Of a stretch of DNA of 64,000 bases, positions 38,230-48,618 are shown piece by piece; the first letter of the stretch is position 1; the number at the start of each line of letters is the position of its first letter. Origin of the DNA: Rhodocyclaceae bacterium (lineage in GTDB: Bacteria > Pseudomonadota > Gammaproteobacteria > Burkholderiales > Rhodocyclaceae). The translations under genes and the position numbers were made by a program. The stretch is taken from the NCBI GenBank assembly GCA_016791115.1, contig JAEUNL010000069.1:36688-100687 (forward strand), written 5' to 3'. The notes under the pieces were generated by a model. The model had not been told where the DNA came from. It ran no database searches and saw only the letters and a list, made by a program, of their open reading frames with translations.

Positions 38230-39773
38230 CGCGCATTTACGTTCCCATCGATTCGAGCGCGCTGTCGCTCGGCGCCGAGCGCACCGCCAGGGCGATTGCC
38301 GCCGAGGCGACAAAGCGCGGGGTTCAGGTCGACATCGTGCGCAATGGCTCGCGCGGCCTGTTCTGGCTCGAACCGCTGGTCGAGGTCGAAACCGCGCAGG
38401 GCCGCATCGCCTACGGTCCGGTGCAGGCGAAGGATGTCGCCGGCCTGTTCGATGCCGGGCTGCTCGACGGCAAGGCGCATGCGCTGTGCCTCGGCCCGAC
38501 GGAGGCAATCCCCTACCTGAAGAAGCAGGAACGGCTGACCTTCGCCCGCGTCGGCATCACCGATCCGCTGTCGATCGACGACTACGTTGCGCACGACGGC
38601 TACAAGGGCCTGCAGAACGCGGTGGCGATGAGCGGCGCGGACGTCGTCAAGGCGGTGACGGACTCGGGACTGCGCGGCCGTGGCGGCGCGGCCTTTCCGA
38701 CCGGCATCAAGTGGAACACCGTGCTCGGCGCGCAGGCGGACCAGAAATACATCGTCTGCAACGCCGACGAGGGCGACTCCGGCACCTTCTCCGACCGCAT
38801 GCTGATGGAGGGCGATCCCTACTGCCTGATCGAGGGCATGACGATCGCCGGCATCGCGGTCGGTGCCACGCAGGGCTACATCTATCTGCGCTCGGAATAT
38901 CCGCATGCCTTCCGCACGCTTGCGGAAGCGATCCGCCGCGCGCGCGCTGCCGGCTATCTGGGCGCCGACGTGCTCGGCTCGGGCAAGGCCTTCGAACTGG
39001 AAGTGCGCATGGGTGCGGGCGCGTATGTGTGCGGCGAGGAAACCTCGCTGCTCGAAAGCCTGGAGGGCAAGCGCGGGGTGGTGCGCTTCAAGCCGCCGTT
39101 GCCGGCGCTGCAGGGGCTGTTCGGCAGGCCGACGGTGATCAACAACGTGATGAGCCTCGCCTCGGTGCCGGTCATCCTCGATCGCGGCGCGACCTTTTAT
39201 CGCGATTTCGGCGTCGGGCGCTCGCGCGGCACGCTGCCCTTCCAGCTCACCGGCAACCTCAGGCACGGTGGACTGGTCGAGAAGGCGTTCGGCGTGACCT
39301 TGCGCGAGTTGCTCTACGACTACGGCGGCGGATCGGCCAGCGGCCGGCCGATCCGTGCGGTGCAGGTCGGCGGCCCGCTCGGCGCCTACGTGCCCGAGTC
39401 GCAGTTCGACGTGCCGCTCGACTACGAAGCCTATGCGGCGATGCAGGCGATGGTCGGCCACGGCGGTCTGGTCGCGTTCGACGACACGGTCGACCTCGCT
39501 CAGATGGCGCGCTATGCGATGGAATTCTGCGCCATCGAATCCTGCGGCAAATGCACGCCCTGCCGCATCGGGTCGACGCGCGGCGTCGAAGTGATCGACC
39601 GCATCATCGCCAACGAAGACCGCGGCCGGAACATCGCCCTGCTGCAATCGCTGTGCGACACCATGCTCGCCGGCTCGCTCTGCGCGCTGGGCGGCATGGC
39701 GCCGTATCCGGTGCTGTCGGCGCTCAACCATTTTCCCGAAGACTTCGGCATCGACCAGTCCGCCGCGGCTTGA
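38226..39773 (+). CDS. fdsB: NAD-dependent formate dehydrogenase beta subunit
   Basis: NuoF-like subunit that binds FMN, NAD and a 4Fe-4S cluster. The 515 residues begin with a thioredoxin-like domain (as is typical of FdsB), followed by LRGRGGAAFPTGIKW, NADEGDSGTFSDR, GAGAYVCGEETSLLESLEG and the cluster site ESCGKCTPCRIG, and a last Cys in SLCALGG. It sends electrons from formate to NAD in the cytosol. Confidence 0.97.
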   Translation: MTRIYVPIDSSALSLGAERTARAIAAEATKRGVQVDIVRNGSRGLFWLEPLVEVETAQGRIAYGPVQAKDVAGLFDAGLLDGKAHALCLGPTEAIPYLKKQERLTFARVGITDPLSIDDYVAHDGYKGLQNAVAMSGADVVKAVTDSGLRGRGGAAFPTGIKWNTVLGAQADQKYIVCNADEGDSGTFSDRMLMEGDPYCLIEGMTIAGIAVGATQGYIYLRSEYPHAFRTLAEAIRRARAAGYLGADVLGSGKAFELEVRMGAGAYVCGEETSLLESLEGKRGVVRFKPPLPALQGLFGRPTVINNVMSLASVPVILDRGATFYRDFGVGRSRGTLPFQLTGNLRHGGLVEKAFGVTLRELLYDYGGGSASGRPIRAVQVGGPLGAYVPESQFDVPLDYEAYAAMQAMVGHGGLVAFDDTVDLAQMARYAMEFCAIESCGKCTPCRIGSTRGVEVIDRIIANEDRGRNIALLQSLCDTMLAGSLCALGGMAPYPVLSALNHFPEDFGIDQSAAA

Positions 39774-39784
39774 GGAGACACACC

Positions 39785-42652
39785 ATGTCATTGCCCCGTG
39801 AAACCGATTTCGGCACGCCCGCGCGCGAGTCGGACAAGCTCGTCACCCTGTCGATCGACGGCATCGAGGTCAGCGTGCCGGCCGGCACTTCGCTCATGCG
39901 CGCCGCGCAGGAAGCCGGCACGGCGATTCCCAAGCTGTGTGCCACCGACAGCCTCGAACCCTTCGGCTCGTGCCGGCTGTGCCTGGTCGAAATCGAAGGC
40001 CGCCGCGGCTATCCGGCATCCTGCACCACGCTGGCCGAACCCGGCATGCAGGTGCGCACGCAGACGCCGAAGCTCGCCGAGCTGCGTCGCGGCGTGATGG
40101 AGCTTTACATCTCCGACCATCCGCTCGACTGCCTGACCTGCTCTGCCAACGGCAACTGCGAGCTGCAGGACATGGCCGGCGTGGTCGGCCTGCGCGAAGT
40201 GCGCTACGGCATGGACGGCAAGAACCATTTCGACTGCCACAGTTCGCTGCGCCAGCCGAAGGATGAATCCAACCCCTACTTCACCTACGATGCGTCGAAG
40301 TGCATCGTCTGCAACCGCTGCGTGCGCGCCTGCGAGGAAACCCAGGGCACCTTTGCGCTGACCATCGCCGGCCGCGGTTTCGATTCGCGCGTGTCGCCGG
40401 GCGAGAGCCAGCCTTTCATGGAATCGGAATGCGTCTCCTGCGGTGCCTGCGTGCAGGCCTGCCCGACGGCGACGCTGATGGAAAAGACCGTCATCGAACT
40501 CGGCCAGGCCGAGAAGAGCGTCATCACCACCTGCGCCTATTGCGGTGTCGGCTGCTCGTTCAAGGCCGAGGTGAAGGGCGCGCAGGTCGTGCGCATGGTG
40601 CCGCACAAGGATGGCGGCGCCAACCACGGCCATTCCTGCGTCAAGGGCCGCTTCGCCTGGGGCTACGCGACGCACAAGGACCGCATCACGTCGCCGATGA
40701 TCCGCAACCGCATCGACGAGCCGTGGCGCGAAGTCTCGTGGGACGAGGCGCTGAATCATGCTGCCGCCGAATTGCGCCGCATCCAGGGCGAGCACGGCCG
40801 CAGTTCCATCGGCGGCATCACCTCGTCGCGCTGCACCAACGAGGAAACCTACCTCGTGCAGAAGCTGGTGCGCGCGGTGTTCGGCAACAACAACGTCGAT
40901 ACCTGCGCACGCGTCTGCCATTCGCCGACCGGCTACGGCCTCAAGCAGACGCTGGGCGAGTCGGCCGGCACGCAGACCTTCGATTCGGTGATGAAGGCCG
41001 ATGTCGTGATGGTGATCGGCGCCAACCCGACCGACGGCCACCCGGTGTTCGGCTCGCAGCTCAAGCGCCGCCTGCGCGAGGGCGCCAGGCTGATCGTCAT
41101 CGACCCGCGCAGCATCGACCTCGTGCGTTCGCCCCACGTCGAGGCTTCGTACCATCTCAAGCTGATGCCGGGCACCAACGTTGCCGTCGTCAATGCGCTG
41201 GCGCACGTGATCGTGACCGAAGGGCTGGTGAGCGAGGCGTTCGTGCGCGAGCGCTGCGAGTGGCCGTCGTTCGAGATGTGGCGCGATTTCGTGTCGCGCC
41301 CGGAGAATTCGCCGGAGGCTGTCGAGGTTGTCACCGGCGTGCCGGCCGACGCGGTGCGCGGCGCGGCGCGCCTGTACGCCAAGGCAGGCAACGGCGCGAT
41401 CTACTACGGCCTCGGCGTGACCGAGCACAGCCAGGGTTCGACCATGGTGATGGGCATCGCCAACCTTGCGATGGCCACTGGCAACGTCGGCCGCCTCGGC
41501 GTCGGCGTCAACCCGCTGCGCGGCCAGAACAACGTGCAGGGCTCGTGCGACATGGGTTCGTTCCCGCACGAGCTGCCGGGTTACCGGCATGTGTCGGATG
41601 CGATCGCGCGCGGGCTTTTCGAGGACGAGTGGGGCGTCACGCTCGATCCGGAACCCGGGCTGCGCATCCCCAACATGTTCGAGGCCGCGCTCGACGGCAG
41701 TTATCGCGGCATCTATATCGAGGGCGAGGACATCGTGCAGTCCGACCCCAACACGCAGCACGTCGAGGCCGCGTTGCGCGCGATGGAATGCGTGATCGTG
41801 CAGGACCTCTTCCTCAACGAGACGGCGAAGTTCGCCCACGTCTTCCTGCCGGGTTCGAGCTTCCTCGAAAAGGACGGCACCTTCACCAATGCCGAGCGTC
41901 GCATCTCGCGCGTGCGCAAGGTGATGCCGCCGCTCGGCGGCAAGGCCGACTGGGAAGTGACGCAGGCGCTGGCCAATGCGCTCGGCCATCCGATGAACTA
42001 CCGCGATCCGGCCGAGATCATGGACGAGATCGCCCGCCTGACGCCGACCTTCCAAGGCGTGAGCTACGCGAAGCTGGAACGCCTCGGCAGCATCCAGTGG
42101 CCTTGCAACGATGCGGCGCCGGAAGGCACGCCGACCATGCATATCGACGAGTTCGTGCGCGGCAAGGGGCGCTTCATGCCGACGCAGTACGTGCCGACCG
42201 ACGAGAAGGTCAACGCGCGCTATCCGCTGATCCTCACCACCGGCCGCATCCTGTCGCAATACAACGTCGGCGCGCAGACGCGACGCACGGCCAACTCGAT
42301 GTGGCACGGCGAGGACCGGCTCGAGATCCATCCGCACGACGCGGAATCACGCGGCATCCGGGAAGGCGACTGGGTCGGCATCGCGAGCCGCGCCGGCGAT
42401 ACGGTGCTGCGCGCGACGATCACCGAGCGGGTGCAGCCGGGCGTGGTGTATACGACCTTCCATTTCCCCGAGTCGGGCGCCAACGTGATCACCACCGACA
42501 ACTCGGACTGGGCAACCAATTGCCCCGAGTACAAGGTGACCGCGGTGCAGGTGCTGCCGGTGACGCAGCCTTCCGAATGGCAGCAGCGCCATCGCCGCTT
42601 TTCCACCAAGCAGGTGAGCCTGCTGCCGAAGCATGAGAAGGCGGGTGTCTGA
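39785..42652 (+). CDS. fdsA: NAD-dependent formate dehydrogenase alpha subunit (molybdenum or tungsten)
   Basis: Catalytic subunit that oxidises formate to CO2. The 955 residues hold an N-terminal 2Fe-2S ferredoxin domain, two 4Fe-4S sites (CIVCNRCVRAC and CVSCGACVQAC), the 4Fe-4S site CAYCGVGC of the bis-MGD domain, and the metal ligand Cys378 in CARVCHSPT, the place that is selenocysteine in the other enzyme of this window. Shorter alternatives are not needed; ATG at 39785 follows GGAGACAC. Confidence 0.97.
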   Translation: MSLPRETDFGTPARESDKLVTLSIDGIEVSVPAGTSLMRAAQEAGTAIPKLCATDSLEPFGSCRLCLVEIEGRRGYPASCTTLAEPGMQVRTQTPKLAELRRGVMELYISDHPLDCLTCSANGNCELQDMAGVVGLREVRYGMDGKNHFDCHSSLRQPKDESNPYFTYDASKCIVCNRCVRACEETQGTFALTIAGRGFDSRVSPGESQPFMESECVSCGACVQACPTATLMEKTVIELGQAEKSVITTCAYCGVGCSFKAEVKGAQVVRMVPHKDGGANHGHSCVKGRFAWGYATHKDRITSPMIRNRIDEPWREVSWDEALNHAAAELRRIQGEHGRSSIGGITSSRCTNEETYLVQKLVRAVFGNNNVDTCARVCHSPTGYGLKQTLGESAGTQTFDSVMKADVVMVIGANPTDGHPVFGSQLKRRLREGARLIVIDPRSIDLVRSPHVEASYHLKLMPGTNVAVVNALAHVIVTEGLVSEAFVRERCEWPSFEMWRDFVSRPENSPEAVEVVTGVPADAVRGAARLYAKAGNGAIYYGLGVTEHSQGSTMVMGIANLAMATGNVGRLGVGVNPLRGQNNVQGSCDMGSFPHELPGYRHVSDAIARGLFEDEWGVTLDPEPGLRIPNMFEAALDGSYRGIYIEGEDIVQSDPNTQHVEAALRAMECVIVQDLFLNETAKFAHVFLPGSSFLEKDGTFTNAERRISRVRKVMPPLGGKADWEVTQALANALGHPMNYRDPAEIMDEIARLTPTFQGVSYAKLERLGSIQWPCNDAAPEGTPTMHIDEFVRGKGRFMPTQYVPTDEKVNARYPLILTTGRILSQYNVGAQTRRTANSMWHGEDRLEIHPHDAESRGIREGDWVGIASRAGDTVLRATITERVQPGVVYTTFHFPESGANVITTDNSDWATNCPEYKVTAVQVLPVTQPSEWQQRHRRFSTKQVSLLPKHEKAGV

Positions 42653-42653
42653 G

Positions 42654-43487
42654 ATGAATGCACGTGCAGGCGCGCTGCCGGTCGATATCGACGAGTCGCA
42701 GGCGATCTGGCGCACGCACGAGAACCGGCGCGCGATACAAGTGGTTGGCGGCAAGGCGATGGACGGCATGGACACCGTGATCGAGGAAGTGCCGGTCGCG
42801 CTTGTGTACAACGGCGTGTCGCATGCCGTGATGTTGGCCACCCCGGCAGACGTCGCGGACTTCGCACTCGGGTTCAGCCTGGCCGAGGGCATTCTGGCTT
42901 CGCCGCGCGAACTCTACGGGGTGGAGATCACGCATTGTGCGAACGGTATCGAGGCGCATCTCGACATTGCCGCCGAGCGCTTCATGCAACTCAAGGAACG
43001 GCGGCGCAGCCTCGCCGGCCGCACCGGCTGCGGCCTGTGTGGTGTCGAAAGCCTGGCTGCCGCGGTTCGGCAGCCGGCACCGGTTTCGTCAAAACCGCAG
43101 GTCGCCGGCGAGGCGATCATGCGGGCGCTTGCACGGCTGCCCGAGCACCAGGTGTTGCACGGCCTGACCGGCGGCGCGCATGCGGCGGCATGGGCGGGCC
43201 TGGACGGGGACATCGTTGTCGCGCGCGAGGACGTCGGCCGCCACAATGCGCTCGACAAGCTGATCGGTGCTTTGGCGCGCGAGGGCGTTGCACCCGACAG
43301 CGGTTTTGTCGCCGTGACCAGTCGCGCCAGCTACGAAATGGTGCAGAAGGTGGCGGCATTCGGCGCCGGCCTGCTCGTGGCAGTCTCTGCGCCCACTTCA
43401 TTTGCCGTTCGCATGGCTCACCAGGCGAACATCACGCTGGTCGGTTTCGCGCGCGCGGGCCGGCTGACGTTCTATACCAATCACTGA
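42654..43487 (+). CDS. fdhD: Formate dehydrogenase sulfurtransferase FdhD (FdsC)
   Basis: Transfers sulfur from a cysteine desulfurase to the molybdenum cofactor, needed for active formate dehydrogenase. The 277-residue protein has the sulfur-carrying CGLC motif (C126, C129) in TGCGLCGVE and the fold motif REDVGRHNALDKLIG. It lies 2 bp after fdsA and likely serves both formate dehydrogenases. Confidence 0.96.
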   Translation: MNARAGALPVDIDESQAIWRTHENRRAIQVVGGKAMDGMDTVIEEVPVALVYNGVSHAVMLATPADVADFALGFSLAEGILASPRELYGVEITHCANGIEAHLDIAAERFMQLKERRRSLAGRTGCGLCGVESLAAAVRQPAPVSSKPQVAGEAIMRALARLPEHQVLHGLTGGAHAAAWAGLDGDIVVAREDVGRHNALDKLIGALAREGVAPDSGFVAVTSRASYEMVQKVAAFGAGLLVAVSAPTSFAVRMAHQANITLVGFARAGRLTFYTNH

Positions 43488-43498
43488 TTTCGACGCAC

Positions 43499-43720
43499 AT
43501 GGACATCCCTCACCTCGTCAAGATGGCCAACCAGATTGGCGAATTCTTTTCGGCATATCCCGACGCGGAACTTGCGCGGCAGGAGATTGCGGGGCACCTG
43601 CAGCGGTTCTGGGATCCGCGCATGCGCAATGCCATCTGCGAGAACCTGGCGCAGGCGGAGGCGGAAGGCTTGTCGCCGCTCGTCGCGGCGGCAGTAAGGA
43701 CTCTGGCCCATCAGGCTTGA
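43499..43720 (+). CDS. fdsD: NAD-dependent formate dehydrogenase delta subunit
   Basis: A 73-residue protein of the FdsD family (VKMANQIGEFFSAYPDAELARQEIAGHLQRFWDPRMR), thought to help cofactor insertion or assembly of FdsA. It ends the fds operon, 11 bp after fdhD. Confidence 0.9.
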   Translation: MDIPHLVKMANQIGEFFSAYPDAELARQEIAGHLQRFWDPRMRNAICENLAQAEAEGLSPLVAAAVRTLAHQA

Positions 43721-43732
43721 TGGGGACATTCT

Positions 43733-43760
43733 GACCCATGGTGCGCCGCACGCATGGGTC
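43733..43760 (+). terminator. Inverted repeat after fdsD
   Basis: GACCCATG (43733-43740) pairs with CATGGGTC (43753-43760), 12-nt loop, 12 bp after the stop. No T run follows, so a weak terminator is the best reading. The rest of the 176-bp gap to fdoG has no clear promoter boxes that I can defend. Confidence 0.4.
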
Positions 43761-43896
43761 GCATTGTCTCGATTGGGCGGGTCCGCTGCGACAGAAAGAT
43801 TCGGCTATTCATTTCATATTGTGAGGCATGGCCTGCTTCGATAGCCTGCTGTTACGAGGTGCGGAAACGCCCCGTCAAACAGGAGGATGGCAAAGC

Positions 43897-46800
43897 ATGG
43901 ACATGAACCGCAGGCAGTTCTTCAAGGTCTGCTCGGCGGGTCTTGCGGGATCGAGCATCGCGGCACTGGGTTTCACTCCGAAACCCGTGCTTGCCGAGGC
44001 GCGAAACTTCAAGCTCGCCCGGACCACCGAAACCCGCAGCACCTGCCCGTACTGCTCGGTCAGCTGCGGTCTGATCATGTATTCGCTGGGCGACAAGGCG
44101 AAGAACGTCAAGTCCACCATCATTCACGTCGAGGGCGACCCGGATCACCCGGTCAACCGCGGCACGTTGTGCCCCAAGGGTGCCGGCGTGATGGACATGA
44201 TCCAGAGCCCGAACCGCGTGAAGTATCCCGAAGTGCGCGAGCCCGGTTCAGCGGAGTGGAAGCGCATTTCCTGGGATGAGGCACTGACCCGCATCGCCAA
44301 GCATGTGAAGGCAGACCGCGATGCCAACCTCGTCAAGTCGATCGAGAAGGACGGCAAGCAGATCACGGTGAACCGCTGGAATTCCACCGCGCTGCTGGTG
44401 TCTTCGGCGTCGTCGAACGAATCCGGTTATCTTTCCGTCAAGGTCGCGCGCGGCCTGGGGATGGTCGCACTCGATACGCAAGCACGCATCTGACACGCGC
44501 CGACGGTGTCCAGTCTGGGCCCGACTTTCGGTCGCGGAGCGATGACCAATTCTTGGACCGACATCAAGAATTCCGACTTGGTGTTGATCATGGGCGGCAA
44601 TGCCGCCGAAGCCCACCCCTGCGGCTTCAAGTGGGTGGTGGAGGCCATGCAGCAGCGCAAGGCCAAACTGGTCGTGGTGGACCCGCGCTTCACGCGCTCG
44701 GCCGCCGTGGCCGATTACTATGCGCCGATCCGCGTGGGAACCGATATCGCCTTCCTGGGCGGCGTCATCAACTACCTGCTGTCGAACAGCAAGATCCACC
44801 TCGACTACGTCAAGCTGAACACGGACGCCACGTTCCTGGTCAAGCCGGACTACAAGTTCGACAACGGCTTCTTCTCCGGCTACGACGAGGCCAAGCGCAG
44901 CTACAACAAGGCGAGCTGGGGCTACCAGTTGGGCGAGGACGGCTTCGTCAAGGTCGATGACTCCCTGCAGGATCCGCTGTGCGTCTACAACCAGATGAAG
45001 ACGCACTACGCGCGTTACACGCCGGAGATGGTGAGCAAGATCACCGGCACGCCGAAGGAGCAGTTCCAGAAGGTGTGCGAGTTGATTGCCACCACGTCAG
45101 TGCCCGACAAGGTGATGACGATCTGCTACGCGCTTGGCTGGACGCAGCACTCGGTGGGTTCGCAGAACATCCGCACCATGGCCTTGATCCAGCTGTTGTT
45201 GGGCAACATGGGACGGCCCGGTGGCGGCATCAATGCCCTGCGCGGCCATGCAAACGTGCAGGGCATCACCGACATGTGTGCCTACTCGGAGGTGTTGTCG
45301 GGCTACATCAGCGCGCCGACCGAGGCCGACGTGGATCGCGAGACTTATCTCAAGACCCGCACCGGCAAGCCGTTGCGCCCGAACCAGATGGCGTTCACGC
45401 AGAACTTCCCGAAGTGGCATACCAGCCTGATGAAGGCGTACTACGGCAACGCTGCCACGAAGGAAAACGACTTTGCCTACGACTGGCTGCCCAAGCGCGA
45501 TGGCGCGTACGACGTTCTCGCGATCTTCGAGCGCATGCATCAGGGCAAGGTCAATGGCTTTCTGGTGCAGGGCTTCAATCCGCTGGCGGCAGTGCCCAAC
45601 AAGAAGAAGTTGTCGGGCGCGCTGGCAAAGCTGAAATATCTGGTGGTGATGGACCCGCTGGAGACCGAAACCGGCGAGTTCTGGAAGAACTTCGGTCCCT
45701 TGAACGACGTCGATCCGGCGCAGATCAAGACCGAGGTGTTCCGCCTTCCGACGAGCTGCTTTGCCGAGGAAACCGGCAGCTTCACCAACTCGAGCCGGGT
45801 GATCAGCTGGAAGGAGAAGGCAGTCGATCCGCCGGGTGAGGCCAAGCCTGATTCGGAAATTGTGGCGCGCCTGTTCCAGAAGCTGCGTGGGATGTATGCG
45901 GCAGAAGGCGGCACGCTGCCGGAGCCGATTGCAGCACTGACCTGGCCGTACATCAATGCCAACGTGCCCAGTTCGGCCGAACTGCTGCGCGAGATTTCCG
46001 GCAAGGCGCTGGCGGACCTTTATCCGCCGCCACCGGCGTCGGCTGCCGCGGCAGCCGCACCTGGCGCCAAGCCGGCCGCTGTGCCGGCGGCCGCGCCGGC
46101 GGCACCCGCAGCGCCGCCCGCACCGATCGTCAAGGCGGGCGAGCAGGTCCCGGGATTCGCGGTTTTGCGCGACGATGGAACCACGGCCTGCGGCAACTGG
46201 ATCTATGCCGGTTGCTGGAGCCAGGCGGGGAACCTGACCGCGCGGCGCGATACCGCCGATCCGACGGGCCTCGGCGTGTTCCCGAACTGGGGCTTCAGCT
46301 GGCCGGCAAACCGCCGCATCCTGTACAACCGCGCCAGCGCGGACAAGGACGGCAAGCCGTGGGATCCCAGCCGCAAGTATCTGGCATGGAATGGCACCTC
46401 GTGGGCGGGCGGCGCGGATGTGCCCGACATGCGGCCCGACGCGGCGCCGGACCAGGGTGTGGGCGCCTTCATCATGAACCCGGAAGGCGTGGCGCGTCTG
46501 CACGCCATCGGCATGAGTGAGGGGCCGTTCCCCGAGCATTACGAGCCGTTCGAGACGCCGGTGGGCGTGAACCTGATGTGCCCGAACAACGCGAAGGCGG
46601 TATCCAACCCCGCTGCTCGCGTCTACAAGGGTGACATGGAGGCCTTCGGCAAGGCAGCGGACTTCCCGTACGCGGCCACGACGTATCGCCTGACCGAGCA
46701 CCAGCACTTCTGGACCAAGCATGCGCGCAGCAATGCCGTCGTGCAGCCGGCGCCTTTCGTCGAGATCGGCGAGGAGCTGGCAAAGGAGAAGGGCATCAAG

Positions 46801-47049
46801 CACGGCGACAAGGTCAAGGTGAAGTCCAACCGTGGCGAAGTGATTGCCGCGTGCGTCGTCACCAAGCGCATGAAGGGACTGGACGTCAACGGCAAGAAGG
46901 TGCACCACGTCGGCATTCCGATCCACTGGGGCTTCAAGGGGGTGACGCAGAACGGTTATCTCGCCAACGCGCTGACGCCATTCGTCGGGGACGCGAACTC
47001 GCAGACACCGGAGTTCAAGGCCTTCCTGGTCAACATCGAGAAGGCTTGA
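43897..47049 (+). CDS. fdoG: Selenocysteine-containing formate dehydrogenase, major subunit
   Basis: Periplasmic catalytic subunit. Residues 1-35 form a Tat signal with RRQFFK; cluster cysteines are C50, C53, C57 and C92. The in-frame TGA at 44491-44493 (residue 199) lies in QARI-U-HAPTV, exactly where relatives carry selenocysteine, so the two frames are one gene of 1050 residues. Residues about 710-750 form an Ala/Pro-rich insert that is absent from most relatives and accounts for the extra length. ATG at 43897 follows AGGAGG. fdoH and fdoI follow. Confidence 0.95.
44491..44523 (+). promoter_or_regulatory. Selenocysteine codon and SECIS hairpin of fdoG
   Basis: From the TGA (U = 1), the stem C44504-G44523 to A44512-T44516 closes over loop GTC (44513-44515), with a single bulged U at 44507. 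That is U17, and the loop G and U are at 23 and 24, the same numbers as in the E. coli element. SelB should bind here; SelB and the tRNA are encoded nearby. Confidence 0.85.
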
Positions 47050-47064
47050 GGGAGGGAGACGAAC

Positions 47065-47943
47065 ATGGCAAATCTGCAAAGTCTCGATGTGGCGGCGCGC
47101 TCCGCCACCACCACCCCGAGCCCCTCGGTGCGGCAGGTCCCGCAGGTCGCGAAGCTCATCGACGAGTCCAAGTGCATCGGCTGCAAGGCCTGCCAGGTCG
47201 CGTGCATGAACTGGAACGACCTGCGCGACGAGGTGGGCCAGAACATCGGCGTGTACGACAACCCGGCCGACCTGTCGCCCAGTTCATGGACGGTGATGCG
47301 TTTCTTCGAAGTCGAACCGCAGGCCGGCAACCTCGAGTGGCTGATCCGCAAGGACGGCTGCATGCATTGCGAGGATCCGGGCTGCCTGAAAGCCTGTCCG
47401 TCGCCCGGTGCCATCGTTCAGTACGGCAATGGCATCGTCGACTTCCATCAGGATGCGTGCATCGGCTGCGGTAACTGTGTGACCGGCTGCCCGTTCAACA
47501 TCCCGCGCATTTCGAAGAAGGACAGCAAGGCCTACAAGTGCTCGCTGTGTTCGGATCGCGTCTCGGTCGGCCTCGAGCCGGCATGCGTGAAGACCTGTCC
47601 GACGGGCGCCATCGGCTTCGGCACCAAGGAAGACATGGTGGCCTATGGCAACAAGCGGGCAGCCGAGCTGAAGGATCGCGGCTTCCAGAATGCCGGGCTT
47701 TACAACCCCGAAGGCGTGGGCGGTACGCATGTGATGTACGTGCTCAAGCATGCCGACAAGCCGGAACTTGAGGGGCTGCCGTTGAATGCCTCGATCAGCC
47801 CGGTGGTGTCGCTATGGAAGGGCGGCCTGAAACCACTCGCGCTGCTCGGCATGGGGGCGGCGGTACTCGGCGGACTGCTGCACTACCTCAAGGTCGGCCC
47901 GAACGATGCGGACGCGGAAGCCAAGGAAAGGGAGGCGTCATGA
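47065..47943 (+). CDS. fdoH: Formate dehydrogenase iron-sulfur (beta) subunit
   Basis: Carries electrons from FdoG to the membrane cytochrome. The 292-residue protein has four 4Fe-4S motifs ([39 protein letters not shown] with later CVKTC) and a C-terminal membrane anchor ([19 protein letters not shown]). No Tat signal, as in relatives, which ride with FdoG. GGGAGGGAG precedes the ATG. It overlaps fdoI (ATGA). Confidence 0.96.
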   Translation: MANLQSLDVAARSATTTPSPSVRQVPQVAKLIDESKCIGCKACQVACMNWNDLRDEVGQNIGVYDNPADLSPSSWTVMRFFEVEPQAGNLEWLIRKDGCMHCEDPGCLKACPSPGAIVQYGNGIVDFHQDACIGCGNCVTGCPFNIPRISKKDSKAYKCSLCSDRVSVGLEPACVKTCPTGAIGFGTKEDMVAYGNKRAAELKDRGFQNAGLYNPEGVGGTHVMYVLKHADKPELEGLPLNASISPVVSLWKGGLKPLALLGMGAAVLGGLLHYLKVGPNDADAEAKEREAS

Positions 47944-48560
47944 GCAAGATGATCCAGCGCTATTCGGAACGGGAGCGCATGAATCACTGGGTGATTGCCA
48001 TCCTGTTCTTCATGGCCGGGCTTTCGGGGCTGGCGTTTTTCCATCCGTCGATGTTCTGGCTGACCAATTTCTTCGGTGGCGGGCCATGGACGCGCATCCT
48101 GCATCCCTTCCTCGGTGTGCTGATGTTTCTCTCCTTTGCCGGACTGATGCTGAAGGTCTGGCACCACAACAAGATCACCGAGGCCGACAAGAAATGGCTG
48201 ACCGCGGTGTCCGAAGTGGTGTCGGGGCATGAAGAGACCCTGCAGAACGTGGGACGCTACAACGGTGGGCAGAAGGTGCTGTTCTGGATCATGGTGGCCT
48301 GCATGTTCGTGCTGCTCGTGTCGGGCATCATGTTCTGGCAGCCGTGGTTCGCCGACGCGTTCCCCATCGGCCTGCGCCGCCTCGCGGTCCTGCTCCATGC
48401 CTTGTCGGCGGCGGTCCTGATCATCGGTGTCATCGTGCATGTCTACGCCGCGATCTGGGTCAAGGGCACCATTCGGGCAATGACGCGGGGATCGGTCAGC
48501 GAAGCCTGGGCCCGGAAACACCATCCGGCCTGGCACCGCGAAATGACGCGCAACGGATGA
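47940..48560 (+). CDS. fdoI: Formate dehydrogenase cytochrome b556 subunit
   Basis: Four-helix membrane diheme cytochrome that passes electrons to the quinone pool. The 206 residues have hydrophobic segments at about 17-36, 57-76, 112-133 and 147-172, with histidines in them (MNHW, LHPFLG, LLHALSA, VIVHVYA) fitting heme ligands. It completes a three-subunit complex with fdoG and fdoH. Confidence 0.94.
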   Translation: MSKMIQRYSERERMNHWVIAILFFMAGLSGLAFFHPSMFWLTNFFGGGPWTRILHPFLGVLMFLSFAGLMLKVWHHNKITEADKKWLTAVSEVVSGHEETLQNVGRYNGGQKVLFWIMVACMFVLLVSGIMFWQPWFADAFPIGLRRLAVLLHALSAAVLIIGVIVHVYAAIWVKGTIRAMTRGSVSEAWARKHHPAWHREMTRNG

Positions 48561-48574
48561 TCTCGAAACGCTTC

Positions 48575-48602
48575 GCCGCCGGGTATCCCCGGCGGCATTT
48601 TT
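48575..48602 (+). terminator. Terminator between fdoI and fdhE
   Basis: GCCGCCGGG (48575-48583) pairs with CCCGGCGGC (48588-48596), loop TATC, then A and five T. The next gene starts 17 bp later, so some read-through is likely. Confidence 0.88.
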
Positions 48603-48618
48603 CGACAAAGAGCCGCCG

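Noticed and set aside
39788..42337. An 849-residue minus-strand frame
   Set aside because: Antisense shadow of fdsA with no recognisable domain.
44491..44493. Stop codon inside fdoG, suggesting a frameshift or pseudogene
   Set aside because: The codon is TGA at the known selenocysteine position, followed by a SECIS, and selAB with tRNA-Sec are present.
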